The notes under the pieces were generated by a model. The model was not told the DNA's origin and made no database searches. It saw only the letters and a list, made by a program, of their open reading frames with translations. Below, one piece after another: positions 16,184-25,332 of a stretch of 64,000 bases of DNA (positions within the stretch are counted from its first letter, which is position 1; each line of letters begins with the position of its first letter). A program made the position numbers and the translations under genes. Source of the stretch: Streptomyces yangpuensis (GTDB lineage Bacteria > Actinomycetota > Actinomycetes > Streptomycetales > Streptomycetaceae); contig NZ_LBMK01000002.1 in NCBI RefSeq assembly GCF_001005295.1, forward strand, positions 880,280 to 944,279, read 5' to 3'.

Positions 16184-17440
16184 CTAGAGCGAGGGGTACA
16201 GCGGGAACTTCGCGGCGAGCGCCGAGACGCGCGCCTTGAGGCCATCGGCGTCGTACGTCGGCTTCAGCGCCTGCGCGATGATCTCGGCGACCTCGGTGAA
16301 GGCCTCGGCGTCGAAACCGCGGGTGGCCAGCGCCGGCGTACCGATCCGCAGACCCGAGGTGACCATCGGCGGCCGCGGGTCGTTCGGGATGGCGTTGCGG
16401 TTGACCGTGATGCCGACCTCGTGGAGGCGGTCCTCGGCCTGCTGGCCGTCCAGCTCGGAGTTGCGCAGGTCGACCAGGACCAGGTGCACGTCGGTGCCGC
16501 CGGTGAGGACGTCCACGCCCACGGCCTTGACGTCGTCCTGGACCAGACGGGCGGCGAGGATCTTCGCGCCCTCCAGGGTGCGCTCCTGGCGCTCCTTGAA
16601 CTCGGGCGAGGCCGCGACCTTGAAGGAGACGGCCTTGGCCGCGATCACGTGCTCCAGCGGGCCGCCCTGCTGACCGGGGAAGACCGCGGAGTTGATCTTC
16701 TTGGCCAGTTCCTGCGTCGACAGGATGACACCGCCGCGCGGACCGCCGAGGGTCTTGTGCGTGGTGGTGGTCACGACGTGGGCGTGCGGCACCGGGTTGG
16801 GGTGCAGACCCGCGGCGACCAGGCCGGCGAAGTGCGCCATGTCGACCATCAGGTACGCGCCGACCTCGTCCGCGATGCGGCGGAAGGCGGCGAAGTCGAG
16901 CTGGCGCGGGTAGGCGGACCAGCCCGCGACGATCAGCTGCGGCTTGGACTCCTTGGCGAGGCGCTCGACCTCGGCCATGTCCACCTCGCCGGACTCGTCC
17001 ACGTGGTACGGGACCACGTTGTAGAGCTTGCCGGAGAAGTTGATCTTCATGCCGTGGGTCAGGTGACCGCCGTGGGCCAGGTTCAGGCCCATGATCGTGT
17101 CGCCCGGCTTGAGCAGCGCGAACATCGCGGCGGCGTTCGCCTGCGCACCGGAGTGCGGCTGGACGTTCGCGGCCTCGGCGCCGAACAACGCCTTGATGCG
17201 GTCGATCGCGATCTGCTCGACCACGTCGACGTGCTCGCAGCCGCCGTAGTAGCGGCGTCCCGGGTAGCCCTCGGCGTACTTGTTGGTGAGGACCGAGCCC
17301 TGGGCCTCCATGACGGCGACCGGAGCGAAGTTCTCCGACGCGATCATCTCCAGGGTGGACTGCTGGCGCACGAGCTCCGCGTCGACGGCGGCGGCGACGT
17401 CGGGGTCGAGCTCGTGGAGAGGGGTGTTCAGTACAGACAT
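16184..17440 (-). CDS. glyA: Serine hydroxymethyltransferase
   Basis: A 418-residue PLP enzyme interconverting serine and glycine with tetrahydrofolate in the cytoplasm. Hallmarks: [80 protein letters not shown] and [15 protein letters not shown], with the Schiff-base Lys at residue 229. The C-terminal [11 protein letters not shown] segment is present. Full length. It follows gcvH after 15 bp on the same strand, so gcvT-gcvH-glyA forms one transcript under the glycine riboswitch, coupling cleavage of glycine to methylene-THF use. Confidence 0.97.
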   Translation of the reverse strand: MSVLNTPLHELDPDVAAAVDAELVRQQSTLEMIASENFAPVAVMEAQGSVLTNKYAEGYPGRRYYGGCEHVDVVEQIAIDRIKALFGAEAANVQPHSGAQANAAAMFALLKPGDTIMGLNLAHGGHLTHGMKINFSGKLYNVVPYHVDESGEVDMAEVERLAKESKPQLIVAGWSAYPRQLDFAAFRRIADEVGAYLMVDMAHFAGLVAAGLHPNPVPHAHVVTTTTHKTLGGPRGGVILSTQELAKKINSAVFPGQQGGPLEHVIAAKAVSFKVAASPEFKERQERTLEGAKILAARLVQDDVKAVGVDVLTGGTDVHLVLVDLRNSELDGQQAEDRLHEVGITVNRNAIPNDPRPPMVTSGLRIGTPALATRGFDAEAFTEVAEIIAQALKPTYDADGLKARVSALAAKFPLYPSL

Positions 17441-17455
17441 CAGGGTCCCCTGGGG

Positions 17456-17836
17456 TCAGTTACCGGCGGTGAGCTTGGTGTACTCCTCGAAGGAGAGCGC
17501 GTCCTTGGGCTCCTCGGAGAGACGGACCTTGAACAGCCAGCCGCCCTCGAACGGGGCGGTGTTCACGAGCGCCGGGTCGTCGACGACGTCCTGGTTGGCC
17601 TCGACGATCTCACCGGAGACCGGGGAGTACAGGTCGCTGACCGACTTGGTCGACTCCAGCTCGCCGCAGGTCTCGCCCTCGGTCACGGTGTCGCCGACCT
17701 CGGGGAGCTGGGCGTAGACGACGTCACCGAGCGCGTTGGCCGCGAACTCCGTGATGCCGACCGTCGCGACGCCGTCCACGACGTCCGACAGCCACTCGTG
17801 CTCCTTGGTGTAACGCAGCTTCTCGGGGTTGCTCAT
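17456..17836 (-). CDS. gcvH: Glycine cleavage system H protein
   Basis: A 126-residue lipoyl carrier shuttling the aminomethyl group between GcvP and GcvT. Motifs are [10 protein letters not shown] at the start, [22 protein letters not shown] and the lipoyl site [11 protein letters not shown] with Lys64. [11 protein letters not shown] and FEGGWLFKV are also standard. The ATG at 17836 has GGAGAATC upstream (minus strand). It lies between gcvT and glyA. No gcvP is in the window, so the P protein must be encoded elsewhere. Confidence 0.97.
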   Translation of the reverse strand: MSNPEKLRYTKEHEWLSDVVDGVATVGITEFAANALGDVVYAQLPEVGDTVTEGETCGELESTKSVSDLYSPVSGEIVEANQDVVDDPALVNTAPFEGGWLFKVRLSEEPKDALSFEEYTKLTAGN

Positions 17837-17939
17837 GGCCTGATTCTCCTGGATGCGGGGGAGTGGATACGAACTGCGGTCTTGGGTACTGAGACGGAGC
17901 CGTGCGGGTACCCGCACGGCGGACGTCGTGCGCGGAGGG

Positions 17940-19055
17940 TTACTTCTGCCGCTTGTAGAACGGCAGCGCCACGACCTCGTACGGCTCATGCGTACCGCGA
18001 ATGTCGACGCCGACGCCGGAGGTGCCGGGCGCGGCGTGCTCCGCGTCCACGTACGCCATCGCGATCGGCTTGCCCAGCGTCGGGGACGGGGCACCCGAGG
18101 TGACCTCGCCGACGACCTCTCCGCCGAAGGTGACGGCGAAGCCGGCGCGCGGGACGCGGCGGCCCTCGGCGATCAGGCCGACCAGCTTGCGCGGCGCCTT
18201 GGTCGCGGCCTGCTCGGCGGCGGCCTCCAGGGCGGCGCGGCCGACGAAGTCACCCTCCTTCTCGAACTTCACGACCCGGCCCAGACCCGCGTCGAACGGG
18301 GTCAGGGAGGTGGTCAGCTCGTGCCCGTACAGCGGCATGCCCGCTTCCAGGCGCAGGGTGTCGCGGCAGGACAGGCCGGCCGGGACCAGGCCGACGCCCT
18401 CGCCCGCCTCGGTGAGCGCCTGCCACAGCTCCACGGCGTGCTCGGGGGCGACGAACAGCTCGAAGCCGTCCTCGCCGGTGTAGCCCGTACGCGCGATCAG
18501 CGCGGGCACGCCCGCGACGGTGCCCGGCAGGCCGGCGTAGTACTTCAGGCCGTCGAGGTCGGCGTCGGTGAGCGAGGCCAGGATGCCGGGGGACTCCGGG
18601 CCCTGCACCGCGATCAGCGCGTAGGCGTCGCGGTCGTCGCGGACCTCGGTGTCGAAGCCGGCGGCACGCTCGGTCAGGGCGTCGAGGACGACCTGGGCGT
18701 TGGAGGCGTTGGCGACGACCATGTACTCGGTCTCGCCGAGGCGGTAGACGATCAGGTCGTCGAGGATCCCGCCGTCCTCCTGGCAGATGTGCGTGTAGCG
18801 GGCGCGGCCGACGCCGACGGTGGAGATGTTGCCGACCAGCGCGTAGTCCAGGGCCTTGACGGCCTCCGGGCCGGTCAGCGTGATCTCGCCCATGTGGGAC
18901 AGGTCGAAGAGACCGGCCTTCGTGCGGACGGCGTTGTGCTCGTCGCGCTCGCTGGCGTACCGCAGCGGCATGTCCCAGCCCGCGAAATCGGTCATGGTCG
19001 CACCGAGCGAGCGGTGCAGCGCATCGAGGGCGGTCAGGCGGGGGGCAGTGCTCAT
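17940..19055 (-). CDS. gcvT: Aminomethyltransferase, glycine cleavage T protein
   Basis: A 371-residue THF-dependent aminomethyltransferase releasing ammonia and methylene-THF from aminomethyl-GcvH. Recognised blocks are [83 protein letters not shown] and [22 protein letters not shown]. The ATG at 19055 gives the usual [19 protein letters not shown] head, with GGGAG about 9 nt upstream. First gene of the gcvT-gcvH-glyA unit, preceded by the riboswitch at 19106-19330. Confidence 0.96.
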   Translation of the reverse strand: MSTAPRLTALDALHRSLGATMTDFAGWDMPLRYASERDEHNAVRTKAGLFDLSHMGEITLTGPEAVKALDYALVGNISTVGVGRARYTHICQEDGGILDDLIVYRLGETEYMVVANASNAQVVLDALTERAAGFDTEVRDDRDAYALIAVQGPESPGILASLTDADLDGLKYYAGLPGTVAGVPALIARTGYTGEDGFELFVAPEHAVELWQALTEAGEGVGLVPAGLSCRDTLRLEAGMPLYGHELTTSLTPFDAGLGRVVKFEKEGDFVGRAALEAAAEQAATKAPRKLVGLIAEGRRVPRAGFAVTFGGEVVGEVTSGAPSPTLGKPIAMAYVDAEHAAPGTSGVGVDIRGTHEPYEVVALPFYKRQK

Positions 19056-19105
19056 GGGTGTGGCTCCCGGGTCCCAGGGCATCGACATGACATGACGAGG
19101 ACGTT

Positions 19106-19330
19106 CCTCCCCATCTGTCATCGGAACCTGAGAGGTTCGCCGAGAGTTCCGCCGATCGTCCGATCGCCGGTCACCCCGACTTGCACCTTGGGTGGAGCTG
19201 CCGCGCAGCTCGCTTTTCAGATCTGCCTCATCCACGCGGTACGGGGCCTGAGAGATTCAAGGGAGGTTCTTGCTCCTTCGGCGCCCGCGCACGGCCTTGC
19301 GGCGTGCCGGGACTCTCCCGCGCGGATTCA
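19106..19330 (-). ncRNA. Tandem glycine riboswitch in the gcvT leader
   Basis: On the minus strand two aptamer-like cores follow each other. The first has GCGGGAGAGTCC, GCCGAAGGAGCAAG (complement of about 19267-19284) and ends in CTCTCAGGC. After a linker containing CAGATCTGAAAAGCG, the second has CACCCAAGGTGCAAG (about 19178-19195) and ends CTCTCAGGTTCCGATGACAG. These are the conserved glycine-aptamer elements. The opening strand of the second aptamer is less typical. It lies 50 nt before gcvT and most likely raises gcvT-gcvH-glyA expression when glycine is abundant. Confidence 0.9.
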
Positions 19331-19517
19331 AGCGGCCGGTATGCAGTTGGTCCAGATGGCGCACATCATTGCACGGCATGTCCGTGATCGGGGGTCGGGG
19401 TCCGAAAGTTCGTACGCCCATCCGAGCGGGCGGAGCGGAACCGGACATGCCGATTACCGTCTCTTTACACTCAGTGGGGAAGGGTCCCGGTGACCCGATT
19501 CGGGGGAGGCGAACACT
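19331..19517. other. Divergent promoter region between the gcv riboswitch and the P-loop ATPase
   Basis: With the riboswitch and the 50-nt gcvT leader this completes a 462-bp gap. It should hold the gcv promoter (GCATAC on the minus strand near 19340 is a weak -10 candidate) and the promoter of the rightward gene (TTTACACT near 19463). No ORF of note. Confidence 0.4.
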
Positions 19518-20192
19518 GTGCGGAGATTCGGACCGGTGACGACGACGGGAACCGTGGACGCGGTGCCGGTGCAGCGGCGCGGCGCGCGTGAGCGCAGGCG
19601 GACGGCGGACGGCCTCGGCCTCGTACGCGACCTGCGCGGCCCGGCGCTGCGCGGACCCCGGCGGCTCGGCTTCGCCGAGGGCGACATCGTCGTCGTGTCC
19701 GGGCTGCCCGGCGGCGGCAAGAGCACGCTGATCAAGCGGGCCGCGCCGGAGGGCGGGGCCGTCGACTCCCAGGACGCCCGGGAGCGCTGGGAGCGCCGGA
19801 TGCCCGCCGGGCTGCCGTACGCGGTCTACCGCCCGCTGGTGCGCGCCGCCCACTACTGGGGGCTGTACCGGATCCTGCGCTCCGGCGCCTCCGTGGTCGT
19901 CCACGACTGCGGCACCCAGAGCTGGGTGCGCGGCCTGCTCGCCGCGGCCGCCCGCCGCCGGGGCCGGGCACTGCACCTCGTCCTCCTGGACAGCAGCCCC
20001 GAGGAGGCCCTCTCCGGGCAGGCCGCGCGGGGCCGCGGGGTGTCCGCGTACGCCTTCGCCCGCCACCGCGGCGCCGTCGGCCGCCTGCTGCGCGACGCCG
20101 AGGCGGGCCGCCCGCCCGCCGGCTGCGCCTCGGCGACCCTGCTGGACCGCCGCTCGGCCGCCGCCGTGACGGGAATCGGCTTCCCCGACTGA
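19518..20192 (+). CDS. P-loop AAA-type ATPase/kinase-like protein
   Basis: A 224-residue cytoplasmic protein with Walker A GLPGGGKST (about residue 62-70), preceded by DIVVVS, and an acidic strand VVVHDCGTQ plausibly serving as Walker B. The C-terminal half (HLVLLDSSPEEALSGQAARGRGVSAYAFARH) resembles the lid/anticodon-nuclease-like or zeta-kinase-like P-loop families that phosphorylate small substrates, but the substrate is unknown. The GTG start follows GGGGGAGG. No partner is evident; the two SseB genes follow on the same strand but with their own leader. Confidence 0.7.
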   Translation: MRRFGPVTTTGTVDAVPVQRRGARERRRTADGLGLVRDLRGPALRGPRRLGFAEGDIVVVSGLPGGGKSTLIKRAAPEGGAVDSQDARERWERRMPAGLPYAVYRPLVRAAHYWGLYRILRSGASVVVHDCGTQSWVRGLLAAAARRRGRALHLVLLDSSPEEALSGQAARGRGVSAYAFARHRGAVGRLLRDAEAGRPPAGCASATLLDRRSAAAVTGIGFPD

Positions 20193-20266
20193 CCGCAGCC
20201 GCAGCCCCGGCGGCGGCGCCCGCCCCGGGGCCGGTACCCTGCGGGGCGACACGCGCGGGAGCGCGT

Positions 20267-20302
20267 GCGGATCAGACAGCGGACCAGACAGCGGACCAGA
20301 CA
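20267..20302 (+). repeat. Three tandem 12-bp repeats in the 5' leader of the first SseB gene
   Basis: GCGGATCAGACA, GCGGACCAGACA and GCGGACCAGACA stand head to tail between a candidate -10 (TACCCT near 20234) and the ATG at 20316, so they would be transcribed into the leader. Confidence 0.6.
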
Positions 20303-20315
20303 GGGGCAGGGGCGG

Positions 20316-21050
20316 ATGCAGGGCAGCGGCTGGCCGGGGAATGAGCTGGAGCAGGTGCTCGGGGCTGCGCTCGGGCAGCCGGACGCCGGCGGCCGGATCC
20401 TGGAGGTGCTCGGGCGCAGCCAGGTGTGGATCCCGCTGCCGGGCGGCGGCGGCCCGGACGCGGCCGGCCTGGACCTGCCCACCATGGACATCGGCGGGGC
20501 GGCGTACGTGCCCGTCTACAGCTCCGAGGCCCAGTTCCTCGCCTGTGTCGGGCCCGGCATGGACTTCGCGGTGGCCCCGGCGGTCGAGTTCGCCCGGGGG
20601 CTGCCCCCGCAGCTCGGCATCGCGGTCAATCCGGAGGGCGCCGTCGGCGTCCCGCTGCCCCCGCCGGCCGTCGCGGAGCTCTGCCGCGCCGGGCGCAGCG
20701 CGCTCGACGGTCCCGCCACCGGCGGCCGCGTACGGCTCTTCGAGCCCGACTGGCAGGACGACCCGGTGGACTTCCTGGCCGTCGCCGGCGAGGAGTTCCG
20801 CGCCACCGGCGTCGTCGCCGCGGCGCACCGCTGCCTCGCCAGTGTCGAGGGAGGGGACCCGGAACTGTTCATCGGTGTCCGACTGGTGGGATGGGAACCG
20901 CAGATGCGAGAGGCCCCGATGGAGGCGCTCGGAAGGGCCCTGGCCCGTGTTCCGGCGCCCTGGCCCGTGCAGTCGATCCTCCTCGACGCGGCCCAGGACC
21001 CGGTCACGGACTGGATTCGTGAGCGCGTACGCCCCTTCTACCTCGCGTAG
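20316..21050 (+). CDS. SseB-family protein (enhanced serine sensitivity), copy 1
   Basis: A 244-residue cytoplasmic protein with an SseB N-terminal-like domain (MDIGGAAYVPVYSSEAQFLACVGPGMDFAVAPAVEFARGLPPQLGIAVNP, about 45-115) and the C-terminal domain (EFRATGVVAAAHRCLASVEGGDPELFIGVRL...PVQSILLDAAQDPVTDWIRERVRPFY). The family name comes from an E. coli serine-sensitivity phenotype; molecular function is not established. The proximity to sdaA/glyA/gcv is suggestive but not proof. The ATG at 20316 follows GGGGCAGGGGCGG. Confidence 0.8.
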   Translation: MQGSGWPGNELEQVLGAALGQPDAGGRILEVLGRSQVWIPLPGGGGPDAAGLDLPTMDIGGAAYVPVYSSEAQFLACVGPGMDFAVAPAVEFARGLPPQLGIAVNPEGAVGVPLPPPAVAELCRAGRSALDGPATGGRVRLFEPDWQDDPVDFLAVAGEEFRATGVVAAAHRCLASVEGGDPELFIGVRLVGWEPQMREAPMEALGRALARVPAPWPVQSILLDAAQDPVTDWIRERVRPFYLA

Positions 21051-21144
21051 GGCCGCTTAAGCTGGTTACATCTCCCGCCCGCACGCATGAGCGCCGGCGG
21101 GTGAGGCACGCGTGGAGCGACGGGCGGACGAAGAGGGGTACCGG

Positions 21145-21885
21145 GTGAGTGCGTCAGGCACGGCCGCGGCCGGGCAGGTCGAGCACATGATGCGCCAGGT
21201 GACCCCCGGGCGCTACGAGAGCTACGAGTCACTGCTGCACGCCCTGTCCGAGGGGCGGCTGTGGATGCTGCTGTGGCAGGGGCAGCCGGGGTCACCGGAC
21301 GCCCAGTACGGCGGCATGGAGGTCGACGGCCTCGGCTACGCGCCCTGCGTCACCTCCCCCCAGGAGCTGGCCGCGAGCGGCTGGAACCGGGGCTACGAGG
21401 TGGTCACCGGGCGGGACATCGCCCGCGCCCTCTACCCGGACCGCTGGGGCCTGTGGCTCAACCCGCACGCCCAGGGCGGCGGTCTCGGCGTCCCGTGGGC
21501 GGACCTGCGCCGTATCGCGACCGGGCTGGACCGGATGCCGGCGGGTCCGCTGCGGCTGTCCGAGCCCAGCATCGAGCTGCCCCAGTTCTACGGGCTGCTG
21601 ACCCAGCACGCGCACCGCACCCCGGCCGTACGGTCGCTGCGCCGCGCCTGGGTGCAGCCGGCGCTGGGCTCCCCGTACCTCGCGGTGGGGCTGGACCTGT
21701 ACGACGCCTCCGCGCCCGCGCTGGAATCCGTACGGGAGATGATGCGCCAGTCCGTCGGGGCGGTTCCCGAGGGCGTCCCGGTGTGCACCGTGGCACTGGC
21801 GGACGAGCACGACCCCGTGGCGATGTGGCTGCGGGCGCAGACCCGCCCCTTCTACGACCGCGAGGGCCAGGCGCCGGCCTACTGA
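21145..21885 (+). CDS. SseB-family protein, copy 2
   Basis: A 246-residue relative of the preceding gene, with the same end (DEHDPVAMWLRAQTRPFYDRE versus DAAQDPVTDWIRERVRPFY) and a similar two-domain order. The N-terminal half is more diverged (LWMLLWQGQPGSPDAQYGGMEVDGLGYAPCVTSPQEL). The GTG at 21145 is chosen for GAGGGG about 8 nt upstream and the head MSASGTAAAGQVEHM; an in-frame GTG at 21112 is the alternative. A strong terminator follows at 21959. The pair is probably an old tandem duplication. Confidence 0.78.
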   Translation: MSASGTAAAGQVEHMMRQVTPGRYESYESLLHALSEGRLWMLLWQGQPGSPDAQYGGMEVDGLGYAPCVTSPQELAASGWNRGYEVVTGRDIARALYPDRWGLWLNPHAQGGGLGVPWADLRRIATGLDRMPAGPLRLSEPSIELPQFYGLLTQHAHRTPAVRSLRRAWVQPALGSPYLAVGLDLYDASAPALESVREMMRQSVGAVPEGVPVCTVALADEHDPVAMWLRAQTRPFYDREGQAPAY

Positions 21886-22348
21886 AACGGCCCGCCGGAG
21901 TGCTCCGCAGACCTGCGGGGACCTCCGGCATCACATCCGCATATTCGGACATCCGTCTCGAAGGCCGCACCGGACCCGTCGGTGCGGCCTTCGGCATATC
22001 CGCTGAATCCTCCCACGATCCGTGCCCGAAAGGGCAGTTGAGCCGGATGTCCGTTCCGCGCCGAACATGCGGTGTTTCACCGCTCAACAGGTCTGGCGGT
22101 TCGGATAACGGAAGGTGTAGCCGTAGATCACGGTTGCGCATCACATCCCCGGGGGGTCTGGCGGGCGATTGAGAGGGCGTTGAAGACTCCCCCCACCGAA
22201 GGCCGGTCCATCTCGCAAGCACCAGCTCTTCACGTGCACTTCCGGCACATTTCTCGCCAATCGCACCACCAGCGACGCCGATTGAACCAAGCCGCCACAG
22301 CGGCGGGCATGGGCCGGCCACCGTCGGCCGAGAGGGGTCCCCACCACG
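21886..22348 (+). other. 463-bp gap: terminator then long leader of the peptide ABC operon
   Basis: The left part holds the terminator at 21959-21993. Further on, TTGAGC near 22037 and GCTCAA near 22082 enclose a nested GTTC/GAAC stem, and the region about 22080-22300 is less G+C-rich than its surroundings. The first operon ATG is at 22349. A long structured leader is likely; no known riboswitch class recognised. Confidence 0.4.
21959..21993 (+). terminator. Perfect 14-bp-stem terminator after the SseB genes
   Basis: CGAAGGCCGCACCG (21959-21972) pairs with CGGTGCGGCCTTCG (21980-21993) across a 7-nt loop. Confidence 0.85.
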
Positions 22349-23344
22349 ATGACGGCACCACTGCACGACACCGGCGCGGCCGAACCCGCGGCCGTGGCCG
22401 CCCCCGACGTTCCGCAGAAGGCGATCGAGGGGCGCTCGCCGTGGCAGATCGCCTGGCTGCGCCTCAAGCGCGACAAGGTCGCGCTGGCCGGCGGTGTCAT
22501 CGTGCTCCTGCTGATCCTCGTCGCGATCTTCGCGCCGCTGATCGTCAAGGCCTTCGGACACCCGCCGGAGGAACTGCACGAGGACCTGCTCGACCCGCTG
22601 CTGGGCCTCCCGCTCGGCGACTGGGGCGGTATGAGCAGCGAGTTCCTGCTCGGCGTCGAACCGGTCAACGGACGCGACGTCTTCAGCCGCATCGTCTACG
22701 GCGCCCGGATCTCGCTGCTGGTGGCCTTCCTGTCCGCCTTCGTGGCGGTCTCGCTGGGCACCTTCTTCGGCATCGTCGCCGGCTACTTCGGCGGCTGGGT
22801 CGACGCTGCCATCAGCCGGGTCATGGACCTGCTGCTGGCCTTCCCGCAGCTGCTCTTCATCATCGCGCTGATCTCGGTCATCCCCAACAAGCTCTGGGGC
22901 TTCGAGGGTTCGGGCCTGCGCATCGCCGTCCTGGTACTGGTGATCGGCTTCTTCGGCTGGCCGTACATCGGCCGCATCGTCCGGGGCCAGACCCTCTCGC
23001 TGCGCGAGCGCGAGTACGTCGAGGCGGCGCGCAGCCTCGGCGCGGGCCGCTTCTACATCCTCTTCCGCGAACTGCTCCCGAACCTGGTGGCACCCATCAC
23101 GGTCTACGCGACGCTGATGATCCCCACCAACGTGCTGACCGAGGCGGCGCTGAGCTTCCTCGGAGTCGGCGTCAAGCCGCCCACGCCGTCCTGGGGGGAA
23201 ACCCTCGCCACGGCCGTGCGGACCTACGAGGACGATCCGCTCTTCATGATCTTCCCCGGCGTAGCCATCTTCATCACCGTGCTGGCCTTCAACCTCTTCG
23301 GCGACGGCGTCCGCGACGCCCTCGACCCGAAGGGCTCCCGCTAG
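22349..23344 (+). CDS. Oligopeptide ABC transporter permease (OppC/DppC type)
   Basis: A 331-residue inner-membrane permease. A cytoplasmic N-terminal stretch precedes TM1 (GGVIVLLLILVAIFAPLIV), a periplasmic segment (VNGRDVFSRIVYG) and the core helices. The EAA loop YVEAARSLGAGRFYILFRELLPNL contacts the ATPases. The C-terminal GETLATAVRTYEDDPLFMIFPGVAIFITVLAFNLFGDGVRDALDP is typical of DppC. Unusually it is the first gene, ahead of the binding protein, while its partner permease is third. ATG with GAGAGGGG upstream. Confidence 0.93.
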   Translation: MTAPLHDTGAAEPAAVAAPDVPQKAIEGRSPWQIAWLRLKRDKVALAGGVIVLLLILVAIFAPLIVKAFGHPPEELHEDLLDPLLGLPLGDWGGMSSEFLLGVEPVNGRDVFSRIVYGARISLLVAFLSAFVAVSLGTFFGIVAGYFGGWVDAAISRVMDLLLAFPQLLFIIALISVIPNKLWGFEGSGLRIAVLVLVIGFFGWPYIGRIVRGQTLSLREREYVEAARSLGAGRFYILFRELLPNLVAPITVYATLMIPTNVLTEAALSFLGVGVKPPTPSWGETLATAVRTYEDDPLFMIFPGVAIFITVLAFNLFGDGVRDALDPKGSR

Positions 23345-23418
23345 CCACCGCAGGGCAAACCAGGAACCGGCCTCGTGCCGTACGTACACCGGAACTACAA
23401 CGGAGGGTTGCGAGCATC

Positions 23419-25200
23419 GTGACTACCCATCGCACGTCGAAGCGCAGACTTGCCGCCGGCACGGCCGTCGTGCTCGCGGCCATGCTCACCGCGACCGCCT
23501 GTGGCGGCGGGGCCGAGAAGAAGGACGACAAGGCCGCCGGCTCCGGCAGCGGCTTCAACGCGGGCATCGAGAAGGTCGCCAACCCGTCGGACAAGAAGGG
23601 CGGCGAGCTGAAGTTCGTCGGTACCCAGGACGCCGACTCGTGGGACCCGCAGCGCGGCTACTACGGCTTCATGTGGGACTTCTCCCGCTACTACACGCGC
23701 CAGCTGATCAGCTTCAAGCCGGGCCCCGGCAAGGAGAGCACCGAGCTCGTCCCGGACCTCGCCACCGCCAAGGCCGAGATCAGCGACGGCGGCAAGACCT
23801 ACAAGTACACCCTCAAGGACAACGTGACCTGGGAGGACGGCTCGCCCGTCACCGCCCAGGACATCAAGTACGGCATCGAGCGCACCTGGGCGCAGGACGT
23901 CATCTCCGGCGGTCCGGTCTACCTCCAGCAGGTCCTCGACCCGAAGGCCGAGTACCCGGGCCCGTACAAGGACACCGCTCCGGACAAGCTCGGCCTGAAG
24001 GCGATCGAGACCCCGGACGCGAAGACCATCATCTTCAAGCTCCCGACGCCCAACGGCGACTTCGAGCAGATGCTGGCGATGCCGGCGGCGAGCCCGGTCA
24101 AGCAGGACAAGGACACGGCCGCCAAGTACGGCCTCAAGCCCTTCTCCAACGGCCCGTACAAGATCGACTCGTACGAGCCGAACAAGAGCATGAAGCTCTC
24201 GCGCAACGAGAACTACAAGCCCGAGTCGGACACCATCCGCAAGGCGCTCCCGGACACCATCTCGGTCACGTTCATGGCGAACGCGGACGACATGGACAAG
24301 CGCCTGATGAACGGCGAGTTCGACCTCGACATCAACGCGACCGGCATCGGCCAGGCGGCCCGCGCCACCGCGCTGAAGGACCACAAGGGCAACCTCGACA
24401 ACGGCCAGACCGGCTTCATCCGGTACGCGGTCATGCCGCAAACCGTCGCGCCGTTCGACAACATCGAGTGCCGCAAGGCCGTCATCCACGCCGCCGACAA
24501 GAAGTCGCTGCAGACCGCCCGCGGCGGCCCGCAGGCCGGTGGTGACATCGCCCCCAACATGCTCCCGCTGGGCATCAAGGGCTCGGACGCCAAGTACGAC
24601 CCGTACGAGGTCCTGAAGAACGACGGCAAGCCGAACCTGGAGAAGGCCAAGGAGGCCCTCAAGGCCTGCGGCAAGGAGAGCGGCTTCAAGACCACCATCG
24701 CCGTCCGCAACAACAAGCCGGTCGAGGTCGCCACGGCCGTCTCCCTCCAGAACGCCCTGAAGCAGGTCGGCATCGAGGCCGACGTCGACCAGTTCGACGG
24801 CGCCCAGACCTCCGGCATCATCGGTTCGCCGAAGGTCGTCAAGGAGAAGGGCTACGGCATCATCATCATGGGCTGGGGCGCCGACTTCCCGACCGGACAG
24901 GGCTTCTCGCAGCCGCTGGTCGACGGCCGCTTCATCCTGCAGAGCGGCAACAACAACTTCTCCGAGCTGAACGACCCGGCGATCAACGCCCTGTTCGACC
25001 AGGCCATCGCGGAGACCGACCCGGCCAAGGCCGGCGACATCTACAAGCAGATGAACCAGAAGGTCTCCGAGGCCGCCGTCTACCTGCCCTTCGTCTACGA
25101 CAAGACGATCACCTGGCGCAGCACCCGGCTGACGAACGCCTACACCACCGACGCCTACAACGGCCGCTACGACTACGCGTCCCTCGGTGTCGTGAAGTAA
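23419..25200 (+). CDS. Oligopeptide ABC transporter substrate-binding lipoprotein (SBP family 5)
   Basis: A 593-residue lipoprotein; lipobox TATAC places Cys at residue 28. The family-5 fold is clear: GGELKFVGTQDADSWDPQRGYYGFMWDFSRYYTRQLISF, YKYTLKDNVTWEDGSPVTAQDIKYGIERTWA, FSNGPYKIDSYEPNKSMKLSRNENYKP and a C-terminal DQAIAETDPAKAGDIYKQMNQKV. It captures peptides outside the membrane for the two permeases. The GTG at 23419 follows GGAGGG. It is separated from the next permease gene by a hairpin at 25282-25310, which could raise its relative transcript level. Confidence 0.94.
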   Translation: MTTHRTSKRRLAAGTAVVLAAMLTATACGGGAEKKDDKAAGSGSGFNAGIEKVANPSDKKGGELKFVGTQDADSWDPQRGYYGFMWDFSRYYTRQLISFKPGPGKESTELVPDLATAKAEISDGGKTYKYTLKDNVTWEDGSPVTAQDIKYGIERTWAQDVISGGPVYLQQVLDPKAEYPGPYKDTAPDKLGLKAIETPDAKTIIFKLPTPNGDFEQMLAMPAASPVKQDKDTAAKYGLKPFSNGPYKIDSYEPNKSMKLSRNENYKPESDTIRKALPDTISVTFMANADDMDKRLMNGEFDLDINATGIGQAARATALKDHKGNLDNGQTGFIRYAVMPQTVAPFDNIECRKAVIHAADKKSLQTARGGPQAGGDIAPNMLPLGIKGSDAKYDPYEVLKNDGKPNLEKAKEALKACGKESGFKTTIAVRNNKPVEVATAVSLQNALKQVGIEADVDQFDGAQTSGIIGSPKVVKEKGYGIIIMGWGADFPTGQGFSQPLVDGRFILQSGNNNFSELNDPAINALFDQAIAETDPAKAGDIYKQMNQKVSEAAVYLPFVYDKTITWRSTRLTNAYTTDAYNGRYDYASLGVVK

Positions 25201-25281
25201 CGGTCCATCAGTCCAGTTCCAGTGTTCCAGTGCCACACCCGCTAGGCACGAAGGGCAGGTGATGGCCGCGGTTGCGGCCTG

Positions 25282-25310
25282 GGGGCGCTCTCCAGAAGAG
25301 GGCGCCCCCG
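25282..25310 (+). promoter_or_regulatory. Intercistronic hairpin between binding protein and permease genes
   Basis: GGGGGCGCTCTC (25282-25293) pairs with GAGGGCGCCCCC (25299-25310) with one wobble and a 5-nt loop. It lies inside an operon, so it may stabilise the upstream message or partly terminate. Confidence 0.65.
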
Positions 25311-25332
25311 GGCCACAGCCAGGCCGAGCGCA

